Part shown: one piece after another, positions 17,361-26,867 of the stretch
How the letters are laid out: every line of letters begins with the position of its first letter
Position numbering within the stretch: the first letter of the stretch is position 1
DNA from: Pseudomonadota bacterium
GTDB taxonomy: Bacteria; Pseudomonadota; Gammaproteobacteria; Acidithiobacillales; Acidithiobacillaceae
Direction: 5' to 3'
Assembly: GCA_021821885.1 (NCBI GenBank)
Contig: JAKARO010000007.1
Span: forward strand, 1-64,000
DNA: 64,000 bases
Position numbers and translations under genes: made by a program
The notes under the pieces: generated by a model
The model's database searches: none
What the model was told of the DNA's origin: nothing
Seen by the model: only the letters and a program-made list of their open reading frames with translations

Positions 17361-19844
17361 CTACCCGTGTCCGTGCGGGGGCTGGAGAACTTCCCGGAGT
17401 GCCGATTCCAGGGCTTTCCGCTCGGAAAGGGCGAGCTTCTTTCCCTGGCCGTTGCGGATAAAGAAGGTATCTTCCACCCGCTCTCCGAAGGTGGACACCT
17501 TGGCTCCAAAAATGCTGAATCCCAGCTCCCGCAGCGTTCCCCCAACCTGGTAGAGAAGCCCCATGCGGTCGGAGGCCCGCACTTCCAGCAGGGTATCCTG
17601 GACCAGTGCCCCATTATCAATCCGGATTTCGGCTGGAACACGGGCGAAGAAACGGTGCCGCGCATCCGGATGCCGCAATCCGAAACGGGGCTGGGCCGGG
17701 CGGCCCCCGTCCAGGACACGGTGCAGTTCCGTGGCCAGGGCCGCATGGGCGGCACTGCTGCGGGCATAGGCATGGGATTCGTCGAGCACAGTGAACGTGT
17801 CGAGGGCGTGGCCAGTGCTTCCCGTATCGATGCGGGCATCGACAATGTTGAGGGAATGGCGGTCCAGTACGCCGGCTATGTCCTCAAAAAGGCCGGAGCG
17901 GTCGGGCCCGTACACCAGGATCTGGTCGCCCTGGAGGGGATGGCGCCGGATGGCCACCAGGTAGTCCTGGCCGCCGTGTCCCAGAAGGGCCTCCGCCTGC
18001 CAGAGGAGTTCGTCCGCATCGTAGCGGAGGAAGTAGCTGCGGGGGAGCGCCTTCCAGATTTTCCGGAGCGGGGAGTGGCAACCCGGGGCGATGCGGGACA
18101 GGACCCAGGCTTCCCGCTGCCCCGCCACATTCAGGTCTTCTTCCTGGCCGGTGCCGGGTTTGGGGCTCCCGTCCAGGAGCTCCCAGGAAGCGGAAAACAG
18201 CTTGTAGAGCAGGCTGGCCTTCCAGGTGTTCCACAGGCCGGGATTGGTGGCCTGCATGTCGGCCACGGTCAGCAGGAGCAGGTACGCGAGCCGCTCACGG
18301 CTGCCGGCCCAGGCGGCAAAGCTGCGGATGGTCTGGGGATCGTCCAGGTCTCTCCGCTGGGATACGGTAGACATCTGCAGATGGGATTCCACCAGCCAGA
18401 CAGCGAGGGCGGTACCGTCCGGGGAAAAGTCCAGCGCATGGGCAAAACGGCGGAGGGCATCTGCCCCGATGCGGGAATGGTCTCCCCCGCGGCCCTTGCC
18501 GATGTCGTGGAACAGTCCCGCGAGGACCAGCAGGTCCGGGTGGCCAATGGCGGCCCACGCCTCGCGGACAGCCGCCGCGGGTGGATTGTGCCAGAGCAGG
18601 GCCATCTGCTCCAGGAGGAAAAGGGTATGCTGGTCGACGGTATAGACGTGAAAAAGATCGTGCTGGATCAGCCCGGATACCCGGGCAAAGGCCGGAATCA
18701 GCCGGCCAAGGATGCCACACTGGTGCAGCCACGACAGGATCCGGGAGGCCCGTGCCGGATTTTCAATGGCCTTTTTCCAGGCCTCACGGACTGCCGGATC
18801 CCGAAAGGCGGCGGAACTCCACTGCTGGCGGCGGGCGTAACTGCTGCGCAGAACCTGCGCCGGCAGTTCTGCCCCAACCTCGGCCAGTCCGGTCCATGCC
18901 TGCAGGAGGCCGGCCAGGCCGGCCGGTCCGGGGGAGGGGAGGGCGGGTGGCCGCCCCTCCGCCAGAAAGTGGGCAATCCCGTCCTCCACTACCGCAGAAA
19001 TCCGCAGAACGCTCGCAAACACCTGGTAGAGCCGCTGCATCATCCGTTCCGCGGCACTCCGGCCACCTTCCTCCCGGAAGCCCAGTTCCATGGCGGCCAC
19101 TTCCTGCATTTCCAGCCGCAGACGTTCTTCCGCCCGGCCACTATGGACGTGGAGGGCGATCCGGAGCCGGCCCAGAAAAGCCTGTGCCTGGGACAGCTGG
19201 CGCAGTTCGCGGGCATCGACCAGCCCCGCTTTCCGCAGTGCCGCAAGGACGGGATTCCCGAACAGGCTGCCCGCCATCCAGAGCAGGTGGTGGATGTCCC
19301 GCAGGCCCCCTGGACCTTCCTTCAGGTTGGGTTCCAGATGATAGGCGGTATCCCGGAAACGGCGGTGCCGCGCGTCCTGTTCCGCAAGCTTGGCAGCAAA
19401 AAAAGCGACCGGAGTCCAGGGAGGAGACGCCACAAGCGCTCCGCGCAGCGTCCGCAGCAGCCGGCGGTCCCCGGCGATAGGGCGCATTTCAAGCAGTGTG
19501 GTGGCGATGCCCTGGTCCGACCGGGCGGCCGAGAGGGTGTCCTCGACGGTCCGGACGGCATGCCCGAGGCGCCGTCCACTCCCGTCCCAGGCAGCGGTAA
19601 AAAACCGCTGGAGAAAACTTTCCTGGGCCGCATCCGGCGTTGCGGACGCAAGGACCAGGAGATCGATGTCCGAGTAGGGAAACAGGGCCCGGCGGCCATA
19701 TCCCCCGACCGCGAGCAGACAGAGACCGGTTGTGGCCCCCTGGGCCTGCCAGAGCGCCACCAGCCAGGCATCCATCTGCCCCGAAAAGCGGTGCAGCCGC
19801 GCCTCGACGCCTCCGCTTCCGGGAAATCCGGGCAGAGGGGGCAT
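17361..19844 (-). CDS. glnD: PII uridylyltransferase / uridylyl-removing enzyme
   Basis: An 827-residue bifunctional nitrogen sensor that adds UMP to PII proteins when glutamine is low and removes it when glutamine is high. In order: nucleotidyltransferase domain with GGYGRRALFPYSDIDLLVL near residue 45-65, the linker block LEPNLKEGPGGLRDIHHLLW, an HD domain with LFHDIGKGRGGDHS near 450, and two C-terminal ACT domains starting at DRSGLFEDIAGVL and DRMGLLYQVGGTL. It is a little shorter than typical GlnD (860-900), mostly at the N-terminus. hflD follows after 10 bases; map lies upstream with a 77-base gap. Confidence 0.95.
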   Translation of the reverse strand: MPPLPGFPGSGGVEARLHRFSGQMDAWLVALWQAQGATTGLCLLAVGGYGRRALFPYSDIDLLVLASATPDAAQESFLQRFFTAAWDGSGRRLGHAVRTVEDTLSAARSDQGIATTLLEMRPIAGDRRLLRTLRGALVASPPWTPVAFFAAKLAEQDARHRRFRDTAYHLEPNLKEGPGGLRDIHHLLWMAGSLFGNPVLAALRKAGLVDARELRQLSQAQAFLGRLRIALHVHSGRAEERLRLEMQEVAAMELGFREEGGRSAAERMMQRLYQVFASVLRISAVVEDGIAHFLAEGRPPALPSPGPAGLAGLLQAWTGLAEVGAELPAQVLRSSYARRQQWSSAAFRDPAVREAWKKAIENPARASRILSWLHQCGILGRLIPAFARVSGLIQHDLFHVYTVDQHTLFLLEQMALLWHNPPAAAVREAWAAIGHPDLLVLAGLFHDIGKGRGGDHSRIGADALRRFAHALDFSPDGTALAVWLVESHLQMSTVSQRRDLDDPQTIRSFAAWAGSRERLAYLLLLTVADMQATNPGLWNTWKASLLYKLFSASWELLDGSPKPGTGQEEDLNVAGQREAWVLSRIAPGCHSPLRKIWKALPRSYFLRYDADELLWQAEALLGHGGQDYLVAIRRHPLQGDQILVYGPDRSGLFEDIAGVLDRHSLNIVDARIDTGSTGHALDTFTVLDESHAYARSSAAHAALATELHRVLDGGRPAQPRFGLRHPDARHRFFARVPAEIRIDNGALVQDTLLEVRASDRMGLLYQVGGTLRELGFSIFGAKVSTFGERVEDTFFIRNGQGKKLALSERKALESALREVLQPPHGHG

Positions 19845-19921
19845 CCGGAAAGCGTACGGCAGGGCGCCGGCCCCTGGACCGCACCCCGGAGGGACAGGGT
19901 TCTCCGCGGCGGGAGTCCTGT

Positions 19922-20731
19922 TCAGAGAGGCTCTCCGGGAAGCCGGGTCAGCACCTCATGCCCGGTTTCCGTAACCAGTACCGTGTGCTCCCACTGGGCA
20001 GATGGGCTGTGGTCTTTGGTAACCACCGTCCAGCCGTCTGGCAGGGACTTGATGTGGCGCTTGCCGGCGTTGATCATGGGCTCGACCGTAAAGGTCATCC
20101 CCGGCACCAGGACCATGCCTTCTCCGGGGCTGCCATAGTGCAGGATCTGGGGCTCGTCGTGGAAGAGGCGGCCAATTCCGTGGCCACAGAATTCCCGGAC
20201 GACAGAGCAGTGCTGCGCTTCGGCATAGCTCTGGATGGCGTGGCCGATATCGCCCAGGGTTGCACCGGGCCGGACTACGGCAATGCCGCGGACCATGCTT
20301 TCATGGGCCACCTCCACGACCCGCCGGGCCCGCAGCGGGGGTTCCCCGACCAGAAACATCCGGCTGCTGTCGCCGTGGAACCCGTCCTTGATGACGGTAA
20401 CGTCGATGTTGAGAATGTCCCCGTCCTTCAGTACCCGGTCGCCTGGAATGCCATGGCAGATGACGTGGTTCAGGGAGATGCACACCGACCTGGGAAAGGG
20501 TGGATATTCCGGGGACGGCTGGTAATTGAGCGGGGCCGGAACCGCATCCAGTGTATCCACGATGTACTCATGGCAGATGCGGTCCAGTTCGCCGGTGGTA
20601 ATGCCGGCCCGCACATGCCCGGCGATCATTTGCAGAACCTGGGCGGTCAGCTGGCCGGCCACCCGCATCTTTTCGATTTCTTCGGGGGTGTGGATATGGA
20701 CCGGGGGTCTGGCTTGGGCGCGTCGCAACAT
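19922..20731 (-). CDS. map: Methionine aminopeptidase, type I
   Basis: A 269-residue dimetal hydrolase that removes initiator Met from nascent proteins. All five metal ligands can be placed: Asp in LNIDVTVIKDGFHGDSSRMF (two), His in EFCGHGIGRLFHDEP, Glu in MTFTVEPMIN and Glu in QWEHTVLV. The length is that of a standard type Ia enzyme. It is followed by glnD, a pairing seen in many proteobacteria, although rpsB-tsf are not next to it here. Confidence 0.96.
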   Translation of the reverse strand: MLRRAQARPPVHIHTPEEIEKMRVAGQLTAQVLQMIAGHVRAGITTGELDRICHEYIVDTLDAVPAPLNYQPSPEYPPFPRSVCISLNHVICHGIPGDRVLKDGDILNIDVTVIKDGFHGDSSRMFLVGEPPLRARRVVEVAHESMVRGIAVVRPGATLGDIGHAIQSYAEAQHCSVVREFCGHGIGRLFHDEPQILHYGSPGEGMVLVPGMTFTVEPMINAGKRHIKSLPDGWTVVTKDHSPSAQWEHTVLVTETGHEVLTRLPGEPL

Positions 20732-20751
20732 GGCAAAACTCCTGCAGGAAT

Positions 20752-21450
20752 TCAGAACAGCAGCGTCTCTGGAACGGTTACCGCCATACTATCAGGACTG
20801 GTCCGGGTCCGGTAGGCAAGGACCTCCACCCCCCGTTCCCGGGCCTGGCGCAGGGCCGTGCCGTAGCCGGGATCGATGGCATCCGCGGGGGCAAACCCGC
20901 GGCCATCCTCGCGGCCCACCAGAAACAGCATTACCCCCCGGCCCCCGTGGCGAACCACCTCTTCCAGGGCCTGAAGGTGGCGCAGGGCACGGCGGCTGAC
21001 AGCATCCGGAAAGCGTACCACTCCGTCCGCCTCGAGCATTGTGCAGGACTTGACCTCGACATGCGCGGGCGGCAGAAAGGGATCTTCCAGCAGAATGTCC
21101 ACCCGTTCCCGCTCGCCATAGCGGACCTCGCGGCGCAGCCGCCCATAGCCGGCGAGTTCCGGAATGTTCCCGGCGGCGATCGCTTCGGCCGCTATGGCAT
21201 TTGGACGCTGGGTATGGACACAGACCCAGGACCGGCCACTCCAGTACAGCTCCCACGTCCAGGGAAGACGGCGCCCCGGCCGGTCGCTGCGCGAAAGCAG
21301 GACAGGGTGGCCTGGCTCCGCACAGCTGCGCATGCTGCCGGTATTCGGACAGTGCGCGGTGACCACCTGGCCCCCGGCCAGTTCACAGTCGGCCAGAAAA
21401 CGCTGGTAGCGCCGCAGCAGGGTCGCCTGTACAAGCTCCGGAAAATCCAT
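20752..21450 (-). CDS. sfsA: SfsA family nuclease
   Basis: A 232-residue protein of the SfsA family (sugar fermentation stimulation protein in E. coli, with an OB-like N-terminal part and a PD-(D/E)xK nuclease fold). The conserved blocks are VTAHCPNTGSMRSCAEPG, ERVDILLEDPFLPPAHVEVKSCTM (catalytic D and E-x-K) and PDAVSRRALRHLQALEE. The biological substrate is not settled. The gene is upstream of map with a 20-base gap and divergent from the TehA-type transporter gene. Confidence 0.92.
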   Translation of the reverse strand: MDFPELVQATLLRRYQRFLADCELAGGQVVTAHCPNTGSMRSCAEPGHPVLLSRSDRPGRRLPWTWELYWSGRSWVCVHTQRPNAIAAEAIAAGNIPELAGYGRLRREVRYGERERVDILLEDPFLPPAHVEVKSCTMLEADGVVRFPDAVSRRALRHLQALEEVVRHGGRGVMLFLVGREDGRGFAPADAIDPGYGTALRQARERGVEVLAYRTRTSPDSMAVTVPETLLF

Positions 21451-21678
21451 GTGCGGGAGCGTACCCTGTTCACCCGCCTCCTGTCTGCCCCCGGGAAGGG
21501 ATGTCTGCAGTACTTCCGGAAAGGCCGACCGGACGGGCAGAGCGGTGCCGGAGCGGAATGGCGTGAAGCCGTGGCTCCCGGAAATCCGGAAAACTGGTCT
21601 ATAAATAGGTATGCACCATTAGAGTCCATATCCCGTCCCGTACAGTCTTGCCAGAAATCCCTGCAGGGAGGATTCTCG
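21451..21678. promoter_or_regulatory. Divergent promoter region, sfsA and the TehA/SLAC1 gene
   Basis: The rightward half carries an AT-rich island around 21597-21632 (TATAAATAGGTATGC and TAGAGT), which contrasts with the GC-rich flanks and probably holds the transporter promoter. GGAGG lies 8 bases before the ATG at 21679. No gene is seen. Confidence 0.4.
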
Positions 21679-22851
21679 ATGCCGTTCCTGTCGGCCCTTC
21701 CCGGACGCGATCCCCGTGAGGTGGTGCGCCGGTTTACGCCCAACTGGTTCGCGGCCTGCATGGGTACGGGGATCCTGGCGCTGATGCTGGACGTTTTTCC
21801 CTATGGAGGGGGGCTGCAGGTACTGGCCGCCCGGGGACTCTGGAGCCTCAACATCCTCCTTTTCCTGCTTTTCAGCCTCCTGTTTGCCGGACGGGCCCTG
21901 TTCCACCCAGAAGGCTTCCGGCGCCTGTTTGGCCATCCTGTGCAGTCCCTGTATCTCGGGGCCATTCCCATGGGCCTGGCCACGATTGTCAACGGCCTTC
22001 TGCTGCTCTGGCCCCCGGAGGGGTCTATCCTGGTGGCCGCACATCTCCTCTGGTGGCTGGATGTGCTGCTGTCCGTGGCCTCCGTCCTCCTGGTCCCTTT
22101 CTTCATGTTCACCAGCCAGCGGCACAGCATCGACCAGATGACCGGAGCCTGGCTTCTGCCCGTGGTTCCCCCGGAGGTGGCCGCGGCCAGTGGCGGTCTC
22201 CTTGCGCTACATCTCCCGGCCGCCGCGGCCCAGGACACCGTCTATGCCAGCTATGTCCTGTGGTCCGTATCCGTACTGCTGGCCATGGGAATTCTGGCGA
22301 TTCTCCTCCTGCGCCTTGCCCTCCACAAGCTTCCCCACCGGGACATGGCCGTTTCGGCCTGGCTGCCGCTGGGCCCTCTCGGTACGGGAGCCATGGGAAT
22401 GTTGACCCTGGGAAACGCAGATGCCGCCGTTTTCCCGGAACGGCTCCACGCGCTGGCCCAGTTTGCCCAGACGGGCGGCGTACTGGTGGCCCTGGTGCTG
22501 TGGGGGTTCGGCCTCTGGTGGATGGCCATGGCCATTCTTTTTACCCTGCGCTACCTGCGGGAGGGGCTGCCCTTCAACATGGGGTGGTGGGGATTCACGT
22601 TTCCGCTTGGGGTGTTCAGTGCGGCCACCTTCCTGCTGGCGGGAAAGACCGGATTCTGGGTATTTTCCCCCCTGGCCACGGGCTTTACCGTCCTGCTCGC
22701 GTTCTTCTGGATCCTGGTGGCCTGGAAGAGCTTCCCTGGCCTGTGGACGGGCAGCCTCTTCCAGGCGCCCTGTCTCTCCCCGGAAACCGGCATGCTGGAG
22801 CCGGAATGTGCCGCAGCGGCTACGGTTCCCCCCGGTGGGGACGGTCCCTGA
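21679..22851 (+). CDS. TehA/SLAC1/SSU1-family anion or sulfite exporter
   Basis: A 390-residue membrane protein with about ten hydrophobic helices. The opening FTPNWFAACMGTGILALML is the signature first helix of the voltage-dependent anion channel family (plant SLAC1, bacterial TehA, fungal sulfite pump Ssu1). Later NMGWWGFTFPLGVFSAATF near residue 305 is the conserved ninth-helix block. In a sulfur oxidiser, sulfite efflux is a plausible role, but TehA homologues also move other anions, so the substrate is inferred only. The gene has its own start signal and overlaps convergent gluQ by 32 bases. Confidence 0.85.
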   Translation: MPFLSALPGRDPREVVRRFTPNWFAACMGTGILALMLDVFPYGGGLQVLAARGLWSLNILLFLLFSLLFAGRALFHPEGFRRLFGHPVQSLYLGAIPMGLATIVNGLLLLWPPEGSILVAAHLLWWLDVLLSVASVLLVPFFMFTSQRHSIDQMTGAWLLPVVPPEVAAASGGLLALHLPAAAAQDTVYASYVLWSVSVLLAMGILAILLLRLALHKLPHRDMAVSAWLPLGPLGTGAMGMLTLGNADAAVFPERLHALAQFAQTGGVLVALVLWGFGLWWMAMAILFTLRYLREGLPFNMGWWGFTFPLGVFSAATFLLAGKTGFWVFSPLATGFTVLLAFFWILVAWKSFPGLWTGSLFQAPCLSPETGMLEPECAAAATVPPGGDGP

Positions 22852-23755
22852 CCGCCGGCTCCGGCAGGCGCGGGACACAGCCTGCGGACGGAAAGCGCTC
22901 CAGGGCCCATTCTTTCCAGTGCTGCGCTGGGGCGCCCCGCAGCGTCCCCGGCACTGCCCATCCAAGGTGGCGCAGACTGGATTCCCAGGCGCCGCCGGGA
23001 TCCGCTGCGGTCCAGCCAGCGGCACCTGCACTTTTGGAAAGCTTGCGTCCCTGGCCATCACGAACAAGGGGCAGATGTCCCCAGACGGGGTGCGGGAAAC
23101 CCAGCAGCGACTGCAGATGGCGCTGCTGGGGGGTCATGGACAGCAGGTCCTCGCCGCGGAAGACCTCGGTCACCCCCTGGGCCGCATCGTCCACTACCGA
23201 TGCCAGCAGATAGGCGTGATATCCATCGGCCCGCAGCACCACCGGTGGTGTCTCCGGGAGCGCGGCCGCACAGATCCCGAGACAGCGGTCTTCCCAGGGA
23301 CCAGGGTCCATGTCCCCGAACCGCAGCCTCCAGGACCTGGGCCGGCGCACGTTCCGGCCCGCACAGGGGCAGATGCCCCGGCCTGCGGCCAGATCCCGCC
23401 GGGTACAGGCACAGGGGTAGACGGCTGCCTGCCGGACCAGCTGCTGCAGGGCCGCATCATAGGCGTCCCGCCGCCCGGACTGCCACAGGACGGGGCCATC
23501 CCATTCGAGCCCGAGGGATTCCAGCTGCTGCTGTATGGCCGTGGCCGCCCCGGGACGGACGCGGGCGCCGTCCACATCCTCGATGCGCAGAAGCCAGGAC
23601 CCTCCCTGGCTCCGCGCACTGAGATAACTGCCGATAGCCGTCGCAACCGATCCTGCGTGCAGGGGGCCTGAAGGACTGGGCGCGAAACGTCCCACGGCAC
23701 GCACACGGTCCGGGTGGGACTGCCTGTCTGGGGTTTCAGAATCTGTCGCCTGCAT
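22820..23755 (-). CDS. gluQ: Glutamyl-Q tRNA(Asp) synthetase
   Basis: A 311-residue GluRS paralogue that lacks the anticodon-binding domain and attaches glutamate to the queuosine base of tRNA-Asp. The HIGH-type motif is FAPSPSGPLHAGS (residues 24-36), the zinc site is spread over CACTRRDL and GICPCAGR, and the KMSKS equivalent is KLSKSAGA near residue 245. The length and missing C-terminal domain separate it from real GluRS. Divergent from thiL with about 100 bases between. Confidence 0.93.
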   Translation of the reverse strand: MQATDSETPDRQSHPDRVRAVGRFAPSPSGPLHAGSVATAIGSYLSARSQGGSWLLRIEDVDGARVRPGAATAIQQQLESLGLEWDGPVLWQSGRRDAYDAALQQLVRQAAVYPCACTRRDLAAGRGICPCAGRNVRRPRSWRLRFGDMDPGPWEDRCLGICAAALPETPPVVLRADGYHAYLLASVVDDAAQGVTEVFRGEDLLSMTPQQRHLQSLLGFPHPVWGHLPLVRDGQGRKLSKSAGAAGWTAADPGGAWESSLRHLGWAVPGTLRGAPAQHWKEWALERFPSAGCVPRLPEPAVRDRPHRGEP

Positions 23756-23855
23756 AGGGGGACCGCCTGAGGGACCGGCACCCGCTCCGAAGGGAAAATT
23801 TCAGACCAGCAGTCCGGGATGGAGTATACTGCTGCATTTTACAGGCAGACAGGAC

Positions 23856-24860
23856 ATGACCGCAAAAGAATTTGCCCTGATCAGCACGCTGCACCGGATC
23901 CTGAAGCCGGCCGGGGACGATATCCTGACCGGGATCGGGGACGATGCGGCGGTTGTGGCGACCGGCGGCCATCCGCTGGCCGCCTGCACCGACACCCTGG
24001 TCGCCGGCCGGCATTTCTTTCCGGAAGTGCCGGCTTCCGATCTTGCGTGGAAAAGCCTCGCGGTCAACCTGAGCGACCTGGCGGCCATGGGAGCCGCGCC
24101 GCAGTGGGCCCTGCTGAACCTGGTCCTGCCTGCCGGCCTGCCGGCAGCCGAAAACTGGGTGGAGGATTTTGCCCATGGATGGGAGTGTCTGGCCAGACGC
24201 TGGAATGTCCGTCTGGTGGGTGGAGACACTGTGGCGAGTGATGGCCCCCTCACGGTGACGGTTACGGCGCTGGGACTCCTGGAGGGGCCAGCGATGCTGC
24301 GCTCCGGGGCGAGGCCCGGGGACGAGATCTGGGTCAGCGGATGCCTGGGAGACGCCGCCATCGCCCTGGATCTGGAGCGCCGGCGCCGCCCCGGAGGGTC
24401 CGTACCTGCTCCAGGAAGCCCGGAAGCATGCCTCGAGGAACGGCGCCTGCGGCCGGTTCCCAGGATCGCCCTGGGGATGCGTGCGCGCGCCCTCGGGGTC
24501 CGCTGTGCCCAGGATGTCTCGGACGGTTTTCTCGCGGACCTCGGCCATATCCTCAGGGCTTCGGGGGTCAGCGCCGAAATTGATGCCGGAGCCCTTCCCC
24601 TCAGTCCCGCGGCCGCCTCCTACTGTGCCGGAAACTGGGAGGCAATCCTCCAGTACCCCCTGACCGGAGGCGATGACTACGAACTGCTCCTCTGCCTGCC
24701 TTCCGCACTGGGGCCACGTCTCCTCGCCGAGGCCGCGGCCTGCGGAACCCGGGTGACCCGGGTAGGACGGATCCTGGCCGACCCCGGACCTCCGGCGCTG
24801 TTCTGGCAGGGCCGGGCGTATCCGCTGCCGGAATCGGGCGGGCACGAGCATGCATTCTGA
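23856..24860 (+). CDS. thiL: Thiamine-monophosphate kinase
   Basis: A 334-residue kinase that makes thiamine diphosphate, the cofactor needed by the PDH E1 encoded further right. Visible motifs are TGIGDDAAVV (metal-binding Asp pair), KSLAVNLSDLAAMGA, RLVGGDTVASDGPLTV and AQDVSDGFLADLGHI; the order and length match ThiL. A TATACT box at about 23824 fits a promoter just upstream, and GACAGGAC precedes the ATG. pncC overlaps the end by 11 bases. nusB and ribH, often found upstream, are not here. Confidence 0.94.
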   Translation: MTAKEFALISTLHRILKPAGDDILTGIGDDAAVVATGGHPLAACTDTLVAGRHFFPEVPASDLAWKSLAVNLSDLAAMGAAPQWALLNLVLPAGLPAAENWVEDFAHGWECLARRWNVRLVGGDTVASDGPLTVTVTALGLLEGPAMLRSGARPGDEIWVSGCLGDAAIALDLERRRRPGGSVPAPGSPEACLEERRLRPVPRIALGMRARALGVRCAQDVSDGFLADLGHILRASGVSAEIDAGALPLSPAAASYCAGNWEAILQYPLTGGDDYELLLCLPSALGPRLLAEAAACGTRVTRVGRILADPGPPALFWQGRAYPLPESGGHEHAF

Positions 24861-25728
24861 GCGGGGCGCTCCCTTCACCCTCTGTCTTCCCTACCGGCCG
24901 GCCGCGCTGCCCATGGCCCAGCGGCTTGCCACCTGGGGGAGGCTCGCCGGCGTGTCCGTCCGGATTGTCCTGGCAGAATCCCTTGCAGAAATCCCCGCTC
25001 CTGCGGTGGCTCTTGGCGATTTTCCCGGTCTCGACGCCTGGAGAGGAGACGGGAAAGAATTTCTGGACCCGCTGGACTGGCCGGCCCTTTCACGGTGGGC
25101 CAGAACGGCCTGGCCGCTGCCGGCCTTCCCGCGCACGCGCTTTTCGGCGGACGCCCCGCTGACCCTGCCGGGCGAAGAATGGACCGCGCCGGACGGCCCG
25201 GGGCTGGACCTGGAACTGGCCCCGCCCGAATGGGCGCTCCTCCAGGCCGCCCGTGCGAGAGGGCTCAGCCTGTCGACCGCCGAATCCTGTACCGCCGGTG
25301 GCGTCGCTGTCCGCCTGGCCGCCCTGCCGGGGTCTTCCTCTGTCCTCTTCGCTGGCCATGTGGTCTACAGCAACCTGGCCAAGGAAAAAATGCTCGGGGT
25401 CCGTCCCCGTACCCTCCAGCAGCATGGAGCCGTCTCCGAGCCGGTCGTGGCCGAAATGCTGGCCGGAGCCCTGTGCCACAGCGATCTCGCCATCGCCATC
25501 AGCGGCATCGCCGGGCCGGGTGGTGCAGTTCCCGGAAAGCCGGTCGGCACGGTCTGTCTTGGGTGGGGCTTCCGGGACCAGGCCCGGGAGGTCCGGACCC
25601 TGCATTTCCCGGGAGACCGCTGGGCGGTGCAGCAGGGTGCCGGCACCATGGTCCTCGGGGGACTGCTCGGACTGCTGGCCCCGGACGGCCACATCCCGGG
25701 CATTCCCGCCCATCCCCATGGCCGGTAG
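24850..25728 (+). CDS. pncC: PncC/CinA-C nicotinamide-nucleotide amidase with N-terminal extension
   Basis: The C-terminal 165 residues are a complete CinA-C/PncC domain, which deamidates nicotinamide mononucleotide in the NAD salvage cycle: [64 protein letters not shown]. The N-terminal 125 residues are unusual: they are neither the MoCF-type CinA domain (too short, no MoCF motifs) nor anything I recognise, though they are Pro/Ala/Leu-rich and mention no membrane helix. The gene overlaps thiL and precedes recA, the familiar cinA-recA order. Confidence 0.85.
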   Translation: MHSERGAPFTLCLPYRPAALPMAQRLATWGRLAGVSVRIVLAESLAEIPAPAVALGDFPGLDAWRGDGKEFLDPLDWPALSRWARTAWPLPAFPRTRFSADAPLTLPGEEWTAPDGPGLDLELAPPEWALLQAARARGLSLSTAESCTAGGVAVRLAALPGSSSVLFAGHVVYSNLAKEKMLGVRPRTLQQHGAVSEPVVAEMLAGALCHSDLAIAISGIAGPGGAVPGKPVGTVCLGWGFRDQAREVRTLHFPGDRWAVQQGAGTMVLGGLLGLLAPDGHIPGIPAHPHGR

Positions 25729-25742
25729 CGCCGCCTGTCCCC

Positions 25743-25766
25743 AAAAGCCGGGGCCCGGTTTTTTGG
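25743..25766 (+). terminator. Terminator-like hairpin after pncC, overlapping the recA promoter
   Basis: AAAAGCCGGG-GC-CCCGGTTTTTT is a compact GC-rich stem with a T run 14 bases after the pncC stop. The T run merges with the -35 region of the recA promoter. Confidence 0.65.
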
Positions 25767-25791
25767 CCATTGCCCGATCCTCGGGTAGAAT
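25763..25791 (+). promoter_or_regulatory. recA promoter candidate
   Basis: TTGGCC (25763-25768), a 17-base spacer and TAGAAT (25786-25791) precede recA by 35 bases, and GGAGG lies before the ATG. I see no CTG-N10-CAG LexA box overlapping it, so SOS control of the E. coli type is not supported by sequence. Confidence 0.5.
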
Positions 25792-25826
25792 GTGCGGGCA
25801 GACCACCCCGACGGAGGAAGTACAGG

Positions 25827-26867
25827 ATGGATGAGCACCGCAGCAAGGCCCTCGCAGCAGCCCTGTCCCAGATCGACAGGCAGTTTGGCAAGGGAGCCAT
25901 CATGCGCTTCGGCGAGCAGAACGCCGTCCGGGACATTTCTGTCTATTCTACGGGTTCACTGGGGCTGGATCTCGCGCTCGGGGTCGGTGGCCTGCCCAGG
26001 GGGCGCGTGGTGGAAATCTACGGGCCGGAGTCCTCCGGCAAGACTACCCTGACCCTCCACGCCATTGCCAGCTGCCAGGCCGCGGGCGGGACAGCCGCCT
26101 TCATCGATGCCGAGCACGCCCTTGATCCCGGCTATGCCCAGAAACTGGGTGTCGATCTGGAAAATCTGCTCATCTCCCAGCCCGATACCGGGGAACAGGC
26201 CCTGGAGATTGCGGACATGCTGGTACGGTCGGGTGCGGTCGATCTCATTGTGGTGGACTCCGTCGCGGCCCTGACACCCAAGGCGGAAATCGAGGGCGAG
26301 ATGGGCGACTCCCATGTGGGCCTGCAGGCGCGCCTCATGAGCCAGGCGCTGCGCAAGCTGACCGCCAACATCGCCCGGACCAACACCCTGGTGATCTTTA
26401 TCAACCAGATCCGCATGAAAATCGGCGTGATGTACGGCAGCCCAGAAACCACGACCGGTGGCAATGCCCTCAAGTTCTATGCCTCCGTGCGCCTGGATAT
26501 CCGGCGCATCGGATCCATAAAGAAGGGCGACGAGATCCTGGGCAGCGATACCCGGGTCAAGGTTGTCAAGAACAAGGTCGCTCCCCCTTTCCGGGAGGCC
26601 GAATTTGCCATCTACTACGGCGAGGGCATTTCCCGGCTGTCGGAGCTTGTGGATCTGGGGGTCCGGTTCGGGATTGTCGAGAAAAGTGGCGCCTGGTACA
26701 GCTACCGGGGCGACCGCATCGGCCAGGGGAAAGAAAACGCCCGCCTGTATTTCCGGGAACATCCGGAACGGGCAAAAGAAGTGGAGGAACAGGTCCGTGC
26801 GGCGGCCAGCGGCCAGCCCCTGGCCTTCACCGAAGAGGTGGCCCCTGCGCTGGAGGAAGCCGACTGA
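25827..26867 (+). CDS. recA: Recombinase A
   Basis: A 346-residue strand-exchange protein. Walker A is GPESSGKTT near residue 66, Walker B is [21 protein letters not shown], and the L1/L2 DNA-binding loops include [18 protein letters not shown] and [20 protein letters not shown]. The acidic C-terminal tail ([11 protein letters not shown]) is typical. Standard length. recX begins at or before the recA stop, so expression of recombinase and modulator is coupled, and alaS follows, the same order reported for Acidithiobacillus and many other proteobacteria. Confidence 0.98.
   Translation: MDEHRSKALAAALSQIDRQFGKGAIMRFGEQNAVRDISVYSTGSLGLDLALGVGGLPRGRVVEIYGPESSGKTTLTLHAIASCQAAGGTAAFIDAEHALDPGYAQKLGVDLENLLISQPDTGEQALEIADMLVRSGAVDLIVVDSVAALTPKAEIEGEMGDSHVGLQARLMSQALRKLTANIARTNTLVIFINQIRMKIGVMYGSPETTTGGNALKFYASVRLDIRRIGSIKKGDEILGSDTRVKVVKNKVAPPFREAEFAIYYGEGISRLSELVDLGVRFGIVEKSGAWYSYRGDRIGQGKENARLYFREHPERAKEVEEQVRAAASGQPLAFTEEVAPALEEAD

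Noticed and set aside
17181-20138. A 985-codon open frame on the plus strand
   Set aside because: It is antisense to glnD, which has every expected domain; high GC opens long shadow frames. No family motif in the plus frame.
25740-25830. LexA (SOS) box before recA
   Set aside because: No CTG-N10-CAG or close relative overlaps the promoter.
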